Of a stretch of 64,000 nucleotides of DNA, positions 42,319 through 51,184 are shown one piece after another; the stretch's first letter is position 1; each line of letters opens with the position of its first letter. The stretch comes from Curvibacter sp. AEP1-3 (GTDB taxonomy: Bacteria; Pseudomonadota; Gammaproteobacteria; Burkholderiales; Burkholderiaceae_C). Under the pieces are notes generated by a model. It did no database searches, was not told where the DNA came from, and saw nothing but the letters and a program-made list of their open reading frames with translations. The stretch spans positions 310,001 to 374,000 of the forward strand of contig NZ_CP015698.1 of the NCBI RefSeq assembly GCF_002163715.1, read 5' to 3'. A program made the translations under genes and the position numbers.

Positions 42319-42321
42319 AGT
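42273..42321 (-). repeat. 48-bp bipartite palindromic repeat, copy c (contains a start codon)
   Basis: Copy c reads on the minus strand. The ATG of the DUF934 gene is repeat positions 4-6, so the repeat supplies the translation start. TAGCTGC, CGCA and GCGCT sit at the same offsets as in the other copies, and the end reads GAGGGCC. Confidence 0.8.
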
Positions 42322-42348
42322 GTTGTCTTTCTTTCGGCGTCCGGAGCT

Positions 42349-44166
42349 TCAGGCTTCTTGAGCGTCTTTGGCGTAGCCATCTTTTTTGGGCAGGGCGTGC
42401 AGGTCTTCGTGCTTGTCGGCCAGGCGGGCACTGTTGGCAGCCGCCTTGAAGGGGTCCATGCCTACACGCTTGAAGCAGTCGATAAAAGTCTCGCTGCCCA
42501 CGCGGTGCTGGCGGAAGGTGTCAAGTACTGCCTCAATCACACCGGGCACTTCGAGGGCGCCAAAGGAGGGGCCCACGACCTTGCCGGGGACTGCATCGCC
42601 ACTCAATGCGGATCCGTCGGAGCCGCCCAGTGACACCTGGTACCACTCCTTGCCGTCTTTGTCCACGCCCAGAATGCCGATGTGGCCGCTATGGTGGTGG
42701 CCGCAGGAGTTGATGCAACCGCTGATGTGCAGGTCGATCTCGCCCAGGTCGTGCAGCTCGTCCATGTCCTGGTAGCGCTCGGTGATCTGGGCGGCAATCG
42801 GGATGGAGCGGGCATTCGCCAGCGCGCAGAAATCGCCGCCGGGGCACGCAATCATGTCGGTCAGCAGGCGCACATTGCTGCGGGCCAGGCCGGCGTGGCT
42901 GGCGGCCACCCACAACGCGGGCAGGTCTTCTGCGCGCACCCAAGGCAGCAGCAGGTTCTGGTCGTGCGTCACCCGCACTTCACCGGCGGAGAACTCGTCG
43001 GCCAAAGCGGCAGCGGTGTCGAGCTGGTCGGCATCGGCATCGCCGGGGGCTTGGCCCAGACGCTTGTAAGACAAGGTGACGGCACGCAGAGCCGGGTTCT
43101 TGTGCGGTGCCACGTTTTGCTGCAGCCAGCGGTCGTAGTCTTTCTGGCGCTCGGCGGGAATTGCTACCGTTTTGATAGCTGCCGGCGCACGTTCGGTGAG
43201 CGCTGGGGGCACAAAACATGCCGTAACGCGGTCCAGCTCGGCCTGGCTGATGGTGTGGGGCGCTCCGTCGCGCGTGATGATTTGCTCGTACTCGGCTTCC
43301 ACCTCGTCGATATAGCGCTGGCCTTCGGCCTTCACCAGGATCTTGATGCGCGCCTTGTACAGGTTGTCGCGGCGGCCCCAGCGGTTGTACACGCGCACCA
43401 CCGCTTCCAGGTAATTCATGATCTGGTTCCAGGGCAGGAAGGCGCGGATTTCGGTGCTGATCACCGGGGTGCGACCCATGCCGCCGCCCACAAACACGCG
43501 GAAGCCCAGCTCGCCCGCGTCGTTCTTGATGAGGTGCAGGCCCACGTCGTGCCAACGCACCGCAGCGCGGTCGTTGGTGGCGCCGGTGATGGCAATCTTG
43601 AACTTGCGGGGAAGGAAAGCGAATTCAGGGTGCAGCGTGCTCCACTGGCGCATGATTTCGGCAAACGGGCGGGGGTCGGCAATCTCATCGACCGCCACAC
43701 CGGCCAGCTCGTCGCTGGTGATGTTGCGGATGCAGTTGCCACTGGTCTGGATGCCGTGCATGTTCACGGTGGCCAGCAGGTCCATCACATCAGCGCTTTT
43801 GGCCAGGGGAATCCAGTTGAACTGCACGTTCTGGCGGGTGGTGAAGTGGCCATAGCCCACGGGCAGGTGGGTAGTGCCCCAAGTGGCCTGGGTGCCTATG
43901 GCCTTGTCAAACACCTCTTTGCTGGGGTGATCGTACTCGCGGGCTATGCGTGCCAGCACGCGCAACTGGGCGCTGGAGAGCTCGCCATAAGGCACGGCCA
44001 CGCGCAACATGGGCGCATAGCGCTGGATGTACCAGCCGTTTTGCAGACGCAGGGGGCGGAACTCGTCATCGCTCAACGTGCCGGCCTGGTTGCGCTCCAG
44101 TTGGTCGCGGTGCTGGGCCGCGCGGGCGCGGATGAACTGGCGGTCAAATTCGGTGTATTGGTACAT
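42349..44166 (-). CDS. cysI: Sulfite reductase, siroheme/[4Fe-4S] subunit
   Basis: The 605-residue nitrite/sulfite reductase has two ferredoxin-like halves, TSGNCIRNIT in the first, and the siroheme-coupled cluster ligands in MIACPGGDFC (C-x5-C) and SGCINSCGHH (C-x3-C). It reduces sulfite to sulfide. There is no cysJ flavoprotein in the operon, so ferredoxin is a plausible donor; ferredoxin and its reductase lie a few kb downstream. Residues about 315-330 are encoded over repeat copy d in antisense orientation. Confidence 0.93.
   Translation of the reverse strand: MYQYTEFDRQFIRARAAQHRDQLERNQAGTLSDDEFRPLRLQNGWYIQRYAPMLRVAVPYGELSSAQLRVLARIAREYDHPSKEVFDKAIGTQATWGTTHLPVGYGHFTTRQNVQFNWIPLAKSADVMDLLATVNMHGIQTSGNCIRNITSDELAGVAVDEIADPRPFAEIMRQWSTLHPEFAFLPRKFKIAITGATNDRAAVRWHDVGLHLIKNDAGELGFRVFVGGGMGRTPVISTEIRAFLPWNQIMNYLEAVVRVYNRWGRRDNLYKARIKILVKAEGQRYIDEVEAEYEQIITRDGAPHTISQAELDRVTACFVPPALTERAPAAIKTVAIPAERQKDYDRWLQQNVAPHKNPALRAVTLSYKRLGQAPGDADADQLDTAAALADEFSAGEVRVTHDQNLLLPWVRAEDLPALWVAASHAGLARSNVRLLTDMIACPGGDFCALANARSIPIAAQITERYQDMDELHDLGEIDLHISGCINSCGHHHSGHIGILGVDKDGKEWYQVSLGGSDGSALSGDAVPGKVVGPSFGALEVPGVIEAVLDTFRQHRVGSETFIDCFKRVGMDPFKAAANSARLADKHEDLHALPKKDGYAKDAQEA
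43163..43210 (+). repeat. 48-bp bipartite palindromic repeat, copy d (antisense in cysI)
   Basis: The repeat reads on the plus strand inside the minus-strand cysI gene: GCTAC at 1-5, TAGCTGC at 14-20, CGCA at 24-27 and GCGCT at 38-42. The corresponding CysI segment (TERAPAAIKTVAIPAE) is an Ala/Pro-rich stretch between the two reductase halves. Confidence 0.75.
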
Positions 44167-44185
44167 AGACGTTGTGCAGCAAAAA

Positions 44186-44977
44186 TCAGAGAGCGATGAG
44201 TTTCAGACCGGCATAGGCCAGCAGCAATGACAACAGGGAGCGGATCACCCGCTCCGGCGTTTTGAACATCAGGTGCGAACCCACCCAGATACCGGGGAGC
44301 GAGCCTGCCAGCAGCTTGGCCAACATGGGCCAGTCCACCGAACCGAGGGACGCGTGGCCCATGCCAGCCACCAGGGTGAGGGGCACCGCATACGCAATGT
44401 CCGCCGCCACAATGCGCGGTAGGGGCAGCAAGGGGTAAAGCAGCATCAACACCGTGACGCCGATGGCTCCCGCACCGACGGACGTGAGTGTAACCAGCGT
44501 GCCTATGAGTGCGCCAAACAGCAGCGGCAGGCTCCAATGGCGGGGGCGTGCGGCTGCGGCCTCATGGCCAGCGGCGATGGTTTTGGGGCCGGTTTTGCCA
44601 CGAATGGCCTTGTACAAGGTGGCCGCCGCCGTGAGCAGGAGCGCAAAACCCAGGGTGGTGGTCATGATGTGTTGGACAGCGCTGCTGGTGGCGCCCAGCT
44701 CGTGCAACACATACAGAGTGATGAGCGCGGCGGGGATGCTGCCGGCGGACAGGTTCAAAACCACCGGCCAGTCGATGTGGCGGGAACGCGCCAGCTTGAT
44801 GGTGCCGCCCATTTTGGTAAATGCCGCAAACAGCAGGTCGGTCCCGACCGCCATGTAGGGCTTGACCCCGAAAAAGAAGATCAGGATGGGCGTCATCAAC
44901 GAGCCGCCCCCCACACCGGTGAGCCCCACGATGGAGCCCACAAAAAAGCCCGCCAATACAAACGCCAAATCTTGCAT
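44186..44977 (-). CDS. TauE/SafE family sulfite/sulfate-type membrane transporter
   Basis: The 263-residue protein has eight hydrophobic helices and the two family repeats starting VGSIVGLTGVGGGSLMTPIL and GALIGTLVTLTSVGAGAIGVTVL. TauE/SafE proteins are thought to move sulfite, sulfoacetate or related anions. As first gene of the sulfate operon (cysI follows by 19 bp) it probably exports excess sulfite or takes up sulfate. The 100-bp region upstream should hold the operon promoter and CysB-type sites; I could not define clean elements in it. Confidence 0.88.
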   Translation of the reverse strand: MQDLAFVLAGFFVGSIVGLTGVGGGSLMTPILIFFFGVKPYMAVGTDLLFAAFTKMGGTIKLARSRHIDWPVVLNLSAGSIPAALITLYVLHELGATSSAVQHIMTTTLGFALLLTAAATLYKAIRGKTGPKTIAAGHEAAAARPRHWSLPLLFGALIGTLVTLTSVGAGAIGVTVLMLLYPLLPLPRIVAADIAYAVPLTLVAGMGHASLGSVDWPMLAKLLAGSLPGIWVGSHLMFKTPERVIRSLLSLLLAYAGLKLIAL

Positions 44978-45079
44978 GGAGGCGAATGTAGGCGGGCCGG
45001 CTTAGATTGAAAACTACTTTTTGGCTATAGGGGTATGCGATCTGGGAATATAGAGCTGCAAACGTCGTTGTACCTTGCC

Positions 45080-45925
45080 TCAGTACTTTTTGCCACGCAG
45101 CTCTTCCATGCGTTCGTTGAAGTACTTTTCTACGGTGTAGCGCTCGGAGAGCACCACTTCACGCCGGGGGTGCAAAAACAGCGGCAGCGAAATGCGCGAC
45201 TTGGTCGCTCCTTCGCCGGTCGGGTTGAGCACCCGGTGCACGGTGCTGGGGTAGTAGCCGCCGGAGGCTTCGGCCAGCATGTCGCCGATGTTAACGATCA
45301 GCAGGCCAAAGTCGCAAGGCACATCGTGCCAGGCTTGGTCCTTGCCCAAGACCTGCAGGCCGGGCTCGGTAGCCGCCGGCAGGATGGTCAACAGGTTGAT
45401 GTCCCCATGGGCTGCAGCGCGCACTGCTCCGGGCTCTTCGTCGCCACGCAGGGGCGGGTAGTGCAGCACGCGTAGCAGGGTGTGGTCGCTGCCTTCGATC
45501 ATGGCAGGCAGGGGCATGGAATACCGTGCCTTCACATCTACTGGTGAGTTTTCTTCCACCCAGTTGAGCAGTGTGGCGGCAAGGCTAGCGCCTTCAGTGT
45601 AGTAGCGTCGGGCGGCGTCGCTCACCTCCGCAGGGTAACGGCCCCAAGGGTAGATGTGAAAGAACTCTTTCAAATCCTTTTTGGTGAAGTTCTTGGCCGT
45701 TTCTGACACGCTGGGCGAGAAGTAGCCGTCGTGCTTGACCGGGTCATTGGGGTACTTCGCCTTGGCTTCGGTTTTGAAAAAGCCCAGCCATTCGGTATAG
45801 ATGCTTTCTACCAGTTCCTGGCTCAAAGGGTGGTTCTTCAGGACGCCGAAGCCGGTCTCGTGCAGGCTTTTGCAAAACTCCTGAGGAGCGTTGGGGCTGG
45901 TGAAGTCAACGACGGGTAAGTGCAT
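45080..45925 (-). CDS. 2-Oxoglutarate/Fe(II) oxygenase, isopenicillin N synthase-like
   Basis: The 281-residue protein starts MHLPVVDF and carries the full facial triad His173-x-Asp175 (AAHGDINLLTIL) and His230 (YPSTVHRV), plus Arg244-Ile-Ser246, which binds 2-oxoglutarate. Such enzymes hydroxylate or desaturate small molecules; fungal thymine-7-hydroxylase has the same fold. Here it follows nucleoside hydrolase (38 bp) and ribokinase on the same strand, so a nucleobase or modified nucleoside is a reasonable substrate guess. The substrate is not shown by the sequence. Confidence 0.87.
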   Translation of the reverse strand: MHLPVVDFTSPNAPQEFCKSLHETGFGVLKNHPLSQELVESIYTEWLGFFKTEAKAKYPNDPVKHDGYFSPSVSETAKNFTKKDLKEFFHIYPWGRYPAEVSDAARRYYTEGASLAATLLNWVEENSPVDVKARYSMPLPAMIEGSDHTLLRVLHYPPLRGDEEPGAVRAAAHGDINLLTILPAATEPGLQVLGKDQAWHDVPCDFGLLIVNIGDMLAEASGGYYPSTVHRVLNPTGEGATKSRISLPLFLHPRREVVLSERYTVEKYFNERMEELRGKKY

Positions 45926-45963
45926 GACAGTTTCTCGCGCAATCAGATCGGTTGAGCAGGCGT

Positions 45964-46962
45964 TTACAGCCAGTTGGACATCAGGGTGGATTCAATCAGC
46001 TGCAAAGCCTCATCGGCCTTGAGCTGCAAGCAGGCGTGGGTGTCAGGCACTTCGTCGCCCCAACCGGGTTGGGGGTAGAAGATGTCCTTGCGGCGCATCA
46101 TGGTCTGGCCGTTGGCGGGGCCTTCCGTCGCCACGCGGATGCGGCCGGTCTGGATTTCAAACAGTTCGGGGTTGGTGAGCGCCACAAAGGCCAGCACGTC
46201 GTGTCCGAAGCAGCCGTGGATTTTGGCCACATGCGGGTAGATGCCGCTGTAGAAGTCCGCGTAGAAGCTTACTGCGTGGTGCAGAGTGTCGGTAGCGACG
46301 TGCTTGTGGTGGTCTGCCACTTTTTTGAACAGGGCCAAGGGCACGATCAGCTGATGGGTCACATCCAAACCCACCATGGTGAGCTTCCAGCCGGCGGTGA
46401 AAACAAAGTCGGCGGAGTGCGGGTCGTTCCAGATATTGGCTTCCGCCACGGGGGACACGTTGCCCGGCTCCACGATGGTGCCGCCCATGATGATGACTTC
46501 TTGCAGCAGCTGGGGCAGCTTCGGCTCCAGCTTGAGCGCAGTGGCGAGGTTACCCAAGGGGCCGACAGCGACCAGTGTGATTTCACCGGGATGGGCGCGG
46601 GCCATGTCCACGATGAATTGCGCGGACGGACGGGGGTCCAGCACACTGGTGGTCGCCACGCGGGAGGGCAGGTTGCCCAAGCCGTCGCCACCATGGATGA
46701 AGTCAGGAGGTGTGCCGGGCGCTTTGAGCCAGGGGGTTTTGACGCCCAGGGTCACTGGAATTTTGCGACCGGCAATCTCGGTCAGGTACAGGCCGTTGGT
46801 AGCTGCTTGCTCCACGGTGACGTTGCCAAAGGTGGTGGTGATGCCCACGACGTCGATGCCGGGGTGAGCCAGCGCGTAATAGAGAGCCATTGCATCATCG
46901 ACACCGGGGTCGGTGTCATAGATGACTTTGCGTGCGGCGAGCGCAGAGGAATTGGTGCTCAT
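45964..46962 (-). CDS. Inosine/uridine-preferring nucleoside hydrolase
   Basis: The 332-residue protein has the calcium-binding N-terminal YDTDPGVDDAMAL, VAVGPLGNLATAL, IIMGGTI and the late Asp in CFGHDVLAF, the nucleoside hydrolase family pattern. It hydrolyses N-glycosidic bonds of ribonucleosides to base plus ribose. Start 46962 (MSTNSS) is preferred over 46986. The ribose product would be taken by the ribokinase encoded 37 bp upstream, and the base may be passed to the downstream oxygenase. Confidence 0.93.
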   Translation of the reverse strand: MSTNSSALAARKVIYDTDPGVDDAMALYYALAHPGIDVVGITTTFGNVTVEQAATNGLYLTEIAGRKIPVTLGVKTPWLKAPGTPPDFIHGGDGLGNLPSRVATTSVLDPRPSAQFIVDMARAHPGEITLVAVGPLGNLATALKLEPKLPQLLQEVIIMGGTIVEPGNVSPVAEANIWNDPHSADFVFTAGWKLTMVGLDVTHQLIVPLALFKKVADHHKHVATDTLHHAVSFYADFYSGIYPHVAKIHGCFGHDVLAFVALTNPELFEIQTGRIRVATEGPANGQTMMRRKDIFYPQPGWGDEVPDTHACLQLKADEALQLIESTLMSNWL

Positions 46963-46999
46963 GGAGTGACTCTTTTCAAAAAGCAAAAATGGAGGGGTT

Positions 47000-47932
47000 T
47001 CAGTTCAGGCCGCAAAAGGCGCGCAATGCGAGTGCCTCTTCTGCGCTGGTCGAGGGCGTAGACGCCAAGAGGGCTTCGACCTCCGTGGTTTCTGGAATGC
47101 TGGACTGTGCGCCCCAGCGGGTGCACGCTATGGCGCTGGCGGCGCTGGCAAACCGAAGGGCGTCGGCCAGTGGCTGGCCCTGGCTGAGCGCGGCGACCAG
47201 GCTGCCGCAGAAGGTGTCGCCGGCACCCGTAGTGTCCACCGGTGAAATGGGGAATGCGCTTTGTAGCGCGAACGCACCGTTGTGGCGCGCGCAGCTTCCC
47301 CGGTGCCCCAAAGTGACCACCACGGTAGGCACCGCCACACGGGCCAGGCAGTCGGCAATGCTGCCTTCATGACCCGAAACCACGGCCAGTTCACCTTCGT
47401 TGACTACCAGTACATCTACCTGGGCCAACAGCTCTGATGGCAAAGCGCGGGCGGGTGCTGCGTTCAAAACGACCTGAACTCCTTGGGCGCGCGCGGCACG
47501 GGCGTATGACGTGACCGTGTCCAATGGGGTTTCGAGTTGGAGCAAAAGGTGTGTGAAGCCCGCCAAAGATGGCAAATGTTCCGGGCGCAACTCGGCATTT
47601 GCGCCCGGAGCCACCGTAATGGCGTTTTCCGCATCGTCCGAGACGCAGATAAAGGCGGTCCCGGTAGGTTGATCGGGTGTACGCACGATGTGCATCTGCA
47701 CGCCAGCCGATTGGAGGGAGTTTTCAAGCGGGGTCGCAAACGCGTCCTGACCCAAGCCGAGCAGCATGTGGGTGACGGCTCCGCCCGCCCGGGCACTGGC
47801 CACTGCCTGGTTGGCGCCTTTGCCTCCGGGGAAGGTTTGGAAATCGCGCCCGAGTACGGTTTCGCCCGGGGCGGGAATGTGATGGGCGCGGACCACAAAG
47901 TCCAGATTGGCAGAGCCAGCCACAAGTATCAT
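47000..47932 (-). CDS. rbsK: Ribokinase
   Basis: The 310-residue PfkB-family kinase has MILVAGSANLDFV, the ribose-binding GGKGANQAVASARAGG (about 38-53), NPxE-like LLQLETPLDTV and the catalytic-base signature DTTGAGDTFCGSL (about 240-252). These match RbsK specifically. It phosphorylates ribose released by the adjacent nucleoside hydrolase. Start 47932 begins the conserved strand; the open frame upstream extends into the divergent psuK promoter region. An 82-bp gap separates it from psuK. Confidence 0.92.
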   Translation of the reverse strand: MILVAGSANLDFVVRAHHIPAPGETVLGRDFQTFPGGKGANQAVASARAGGAVTHMLLGLGQDAFATPLENSLQSAGVQMHIVRTPDQPTGTAFICVSDDAENAITVAPGANAELRPEHLPSLAGFTHLLLQLETPLDTVTSYARAARAQGVQVVLNAAPARALPSELLAQVDVLVVNEGELAVVSGHEGSIADCLARVAVPTVVVTLGHRGSCARHNGAFALQSAFPISPVDTTGAGDTFCGSLVAALSQGQPLADALRFASAASAIACTRWGAQSSIPETTEVEALLASTPSTSAEEALALRAFCGLN

Positions 47933-48014
47933 CAACAGCACTCTCTGATTGCGAAACCGTCTATTTTGACGCCGAATTTGCAAGCCCCGGATAAGTTCTT
48001 TGATATAGACCCTA

Positions 48015-48956
48015 ATGACTTCTGTTGCGCCTGATGTTCTTTGCCCCGTCACCGTTGTCGGGGGCGCCAACATGGATATCAGTGCCAAAGCGGGCAGCGT
48101 CATGCGTGCGGGTGACTCAACGCCTGGCGCCATTCATTACTCACCGGGGGGCGTTGGCCGCAACATTGCCGAAAACCTCGCGCGCTTGGGTGTTTCCGTC
48201 GACTTGGTATCAGTAGTCGGTGATGACGCGTTTGGCAAACAACTGCTCGCCAGCACCGCCGCGGCGGGAGTAGGTGTTTCATCCGTAGTAACCGTGCCAG
48301 GCCGACGCACTGCAACCTACCTGGCCATGCACCAACCTGACGGCGAGGTGGCCATGGCCGTGAATGACATGGGCATTCTGGAAAGCCTGACACCATCAGC
48401 GTGCGCCCTTGCACCTGCGCTGAAAAACTCAGGTGCATGGCTGCTTCTCGATTGCAATTTGCCTGAGGCGACGATCGCTCACCTTCTGAGTCTTGGCCGA
48501 AAGGTGGCTGTGGATGGGGTATCGGTGGCCAAGTGCAGGCGCATTGCCGAGGCGCTGTCATCCATCCATTTGCTCAAGCTCAACCACTTGGAAGCTGCAG
48601 CTTTGAGCGGTCTTCCTGTGGGTACCCTTGAGCAATGCATTGCGGCGGTTCAGCATTTCCTTGATTCGGGCGTTAAGCGGGTACTTATCAGTTTTGGTGC
48701 ATCCGGATCAGCGTGGGGGCAGCGTGGGGAGGGGCCTGTATTCCGGCCGTCCCGTAGCGTTCCGGTGGTCAGCAGTACGGGAGCAGGGGACGCATTGTTA
48801 TCCGGGTTAGTGGCTTCCCTGGTGCGTGGTTCACCTATGAAAGATGCCGTGGATTACGGTGTGGCCTGCGCAGAGCTCACACTTTCAAGTACATTCGCCA
48901 ACTCTCCGGAATTGACACATGCCGCCGTGCGGCAGCAAATGGGCCTACCAGCATGA
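48015..48956 (+). CDS. psuK: Pseudouridine kinase (PfkB family)
   Basis: The 313-residue kinase has VTVVGGANMDISAKAG, SPGGVGRNIAENLARLG and the C-terminal base motif SSTGAGDALLSG. Its N-terminal motif is that of PsuK-type kinases, and its stop overlaps the start of psuG (ATGA at 48953-48956). It phosphorylates pseudouridine to the 5'-phosphate for cleavage by PsuG. It is divergent from rbsK. Confidence 0.92.
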   Translation: MTSVAPDVLCPVTVVGGANMDISAKAGSVMRAGDSTPGAIHYSPGGVGRNIAENLARLGVSVDLVSVVGDDAFGKQLLASTAAAGVGVSSVVTVPGRRTATYLAMHQPDGEVAMAVNDMGILESLTPSACALAPALKNSGAWLLLDCNLPEATIAHLLSLGRKVAVDGVSVAKCRRIAEALSSIHLLKLNHLEAAALSGLPVGTLEQCIAAVQHFLDSGVKRVLISFGASGSAWGQRGEGPVFRPSRSVPVVSSTGAGDALLSGLVASLVRGSPMKDAVDYGVACAELTLSSTFANSPELTHAAVRQQMGLPA

Positions 48957-49888
48957 CATTGAACCCCTATTTAGACATCGCACCCGAAGTGCGCCACGCC
49001 TTGGACCACGGGATTCCCGTGGTGGCCTTGGAGTCGACGATCATTTCCCACGGCATGCCTTATCCGCAAAACGTAAAGACCGCATTGATGGTGGAGGCCG
49101 AGGTTCGTGCGCATGGCGCGGTTCCTGCGACCATCGCCATCGTGAATGGCCGGCTTAAAGCAGGCCTGTCTGAAGCAGATATCGAGCAACTGGGCCGTAG
49201 CGGGCGCGAGGTGGTGAAGGTAAGCCGCCGTGATGTGCCCTTTATTGTGGCTGCCGGCGCCACGGGAGCGACCACTGTGGCATCCACCATGATCATCGCG
49301 GCGATGGCCGGCATTCGCGTGTTCGCCACAGGTGGCATCGGCGGTGTACACCGTGGCGCTCAAGAAAGTTTTGACGTGTCTGCAGACTTGCAGGAACTGG
49401 CTCGCACGCCGGTCGCCGTGGTATGTGCCGGCGCCAAGTCCATCCTGGATTTGCGCTTGACGCTGGAATACCTGGAAACGCACGGCGTACCCGTGGTGGG
49501 CTACCAGACCTCTTCACTGCCGGCCTTTTTCACACGCGATAGCGCGTTCCAAGTGGATTACCGCCTGGACACTCCCTCCGCAATTGCTCAAGTACTGCAC
49601 GCCAAGTGGAGTATGGGTCTGGACGGTGGCATGGTAATTGCAAATCCCATCCCTCCTGAATTTGCCATGCCGCGGGATGCGATTGACGCAGCTATTGAGC
49701 AGGCGCTTGCGGAAGCCAAGGCACAAGGCGTGGGTGGCAAAGAGTCCACTCCGTTTTTGTTGGCACGGGTTTGCGAGTTGACCGGCGGGGACAGTCTGGC
49801 GTCCAACATCCAGTTGGTGCTCAACAATGCCCGATTGGCGAGCGCGATCGGGACATCGTTGTTGGAGGCGGAGCGCAGAACTTTGTAA
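48953..49888 (+). CDS. psuG: Pseudouridine-5'-phosphate glycosidase
   Basis: The 311-residue enzyme cleaves the C-C glycosidic bond of pseudouridine 5'-phosphate to uracil and ribose 5-phosphate. Family signatures are intact: VVALESTIISHGMPYP (about 23-38), AGATGATTVASTM, FATGGIGGVHRG (about 124-135) and the catalytic Lys region CAGAKSILDL (about 163-172). It is translationally coupled to psuK. A 210-bp gap with a short ORF separates it from a nucleoside-type ABC importer. Confidence 0.95.
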   Translation: MTLNPYLDIAPEVRHALDHGIPVVALESTIISHGMPYPQNVKTALMVEAEVRAHGAVPATIAIVNGRLKAGLSEADIEQLGRSGREVVKVSRRDVPFIVAAGATGATTVASTMIIAAMAGIRVFATGGIGGVHRGAQESFDVSADLQELARTPVAVVCAGAKSILDLRLTLEYLETHGVPVVGYQTSSLPAFFTRDSAFQVDYRLDTPSAIAQVLHAKWSMGLDGGMVIANPIPPEFAMPRDAIDAAIEQALAEAKAQGVGGKESTPFLLARVCELTGGDSLASNIQLVLNNARLASAIGTSLLEAERRTL

Positions 49889-49918
49889 ACCGCCTGCATG
49901 GAAACCGGTTAAGGGGTG

Positions 49919-49936
49919 TATAACAATTAAGTTATA
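49919..49936. promoter_or_regulatory. Palindrome upstream of BMP importer operon
   Basis: TATAAC and GTTATA form a perfect 6-bp inverted repeat around AATTAA in the only AT-rich stretch of the psuG/importer gap. It could be an operator or part of a promoter; no regulator gene lies beside it. Confidence 0.3.
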
Positions 49937-49951
49937 TACGGAGAAGCCCTG

Positions 49952-50074
49952 ATGCAGACACTGGAGTCCGCTGTGATTCTTGAACTACAGTGTGGCGTTG
50001 TCTGCGGTAAGCGGCAAATGGGTGGAAAAGACGGCATTCCTGCCGTTGAATGGTTGGTAAAACTGATTTTTTAA
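49952..50074 (+). CDS. Possible 40-residue leader peptide ORF
   Basis: An ATG at 49952 with GGAG eight bases upstream opens a 40-codon frame (MQTLESAVILELQCGVVCGK onward, ending WLVKLIF) that stops 24 bp before the BMP binding-protein gene. A 6-bp hairpin ACGGCA/TGCCGT with a TTCC loop lies inside it at 50031-50046. I recognise no family. It may be a leader peptide, a small protein or chance. Confidence 0.3.
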   Translation: MQTLESAVILELQCGVVCGKRQMGGKDGIPAVEWLVKLIF

Positions 50075-50098
50075 CTTGATTGAGAACTGAGAGAAGCT

Positions 50099-51082
50099 AT
50101 GAACGTTAAATCTCCTGTACGCATGACACTGTTGGCCGCTACCTTGGCCGCCAGTTTCCAGGCTATCGCGGCAGACCCTGCCGTTGTGTTCGACATGGGC
50201 GGCAAGTTCGACAAGTCTTTCAACGAAGCGGCTTACAACGGTATCGAAAAGTGGAAAAAGGAAACAGGCAAGAAGTACCTGTCTTTCGAAATCACCAACG
50301 AGTCCCAGCGCGAGCAGGCCATCCGCCGCATGGCAGAGCGTGGCGCCAGCCCCATCATCGGCATTGGTTTCGGCCAGGCTTCCAGCATTGAAAAAGTGGC
50401 CAAGGAATTCCCCAAGCTGCAATTCGCCATCATTGACATGGTTGTAGACCTGCCTAACGTGCAGTCCGTCGTGTTCAAGGAGCAAGAAGGTAGCTTCCTG
50501 GTGGGTACGATCGCTGCTATGGCCAGCAAGACCGGCAAGGTCGGTTTCGTCGGCGGCATGGACATTCCCTTGATCCGCAAGTTTGAGTGCGGCTACAAGC
50601 AGGGCGCCCTGTTTGCCAACCCCAAGGCTGAAGTTGTCGGCAACATGACCGGCACCACAGGTGCAGCATGGAACGACCCCGCACGCGGCGGTGAATTGGC
50701 CAAAGCCCAATTCTCTCAAGGTGTGGACGTGGTCTTCGCGGCTGCCGGCGGCACCGGTATTGGTGTGTATCAAGCGGCCAAAGACAGCGGCAAGCTGGCG
50801 ATCGGTGTGGACAGCAACCAGAACCACCTGCAACCCGGCACCATGTTGACCTCCATGCTCAAGCGCGTGGATACCGCGGTGTACAACGTTGCCAAGGGCC
50901 ACAAGGCTGGCATGACTGTGTTGGGTCTGAAAGAAGGCGGCGTGGACTACGCTGTGGATGCCAACAACGCCAAGTTGATTACGCCTGAAATGAAGAAGAA
51001 GGTGGAAGCAGCCAAGGCTGACATCATCAGCGGCAAGATCAAGGTTGCAGACTTCATGGCAGATAACGCCTGCAAACTGTAA
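50099..51082 (+). CDS. BMP-family nucleoside-binding protein of an ABC importer
   Basis: The 327-residue protein has a signal peptide cleaved near AIAA-D (residue about 25) and a basic-membrane-protein/PnrA-like body: VVFDMGGKFDKSFNEAAYNG, AERGASPIIGIGFG, VVFKEQEGSFLVGTIAA and GVDSNQNHLQPGTMLTSMLKR. This family binds purine and pyrimidine nucleosides in the periplasm. It is followed by a hairpin terminator, then ATPase and two permeases, a typical importer order with the binding protein made in excess. Confidence 0.93.
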   Translation: MNVKSPVRMTLLAATLAASFQAIAADPAVVFDMGGKFDKSFNEAAYNGIEKWKKETGKKYLSFEITNESQREQAIRRMAERGASPIIGIGFGQASSIEKVAKEFPKLQFAIIDMVVDLPNVQSVVFKEQEGSFLVGTIAAMASKTGKVGFVGGMDIPLIRKFECGYKQGALFANPKAEVVGNMTGTTGAAWNDPARGGELAKAQFSQGVDVVFAAAGGTGIGVYQAAKDSGKLAIGVDSNQNHLQPGTMLTSMLKRVDTAVYNVAKGHKAGMTVLGLKEGGVDYAVDANNAKLITPEMKKKVEAAKADIISGKIKVADFMADNACKL

Positions 51083-51142
51083 TCCGACGGACTGTGGGCC
51101 TGCAGCTGTCATGCTCGCAGGTGCCAGTCCGGGTTCGATTTC

Positions 51143-51176
51143 AAAGCCCGCGGTGCTTGCACGTGCCGTGGGCTTT
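51143..51176 (+). terminator. Attenuating terminator between binding protein and ATPase genes
   Basis: An 11-bp stem (AAAGCCCGCGG with CCGTGGGCTTT, one wobble, 12-base loop) ends in a short T-run. Its place between the binding-protein and ATPase genes fits partial termination within the importer operon. Confidence 0.7.
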
Positions 51177-51184
51177 TCGCTTCA

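Noticed and set aside
42682..44199. 505-codon open frame on the plus strand opposite cysI
   Set aside because: Antisense shadow of an unmistakable sulfite reductase; the His/Gly/Val-rich composition is typical of reversed high-GC codons.
49889..50098. Purine-type riboswitch upstream of the nucleoside importer
   Set aside because: The conserved purine-aptamer blocks and three-way junction could not be found; only a palindrome and a small ORF are visible.
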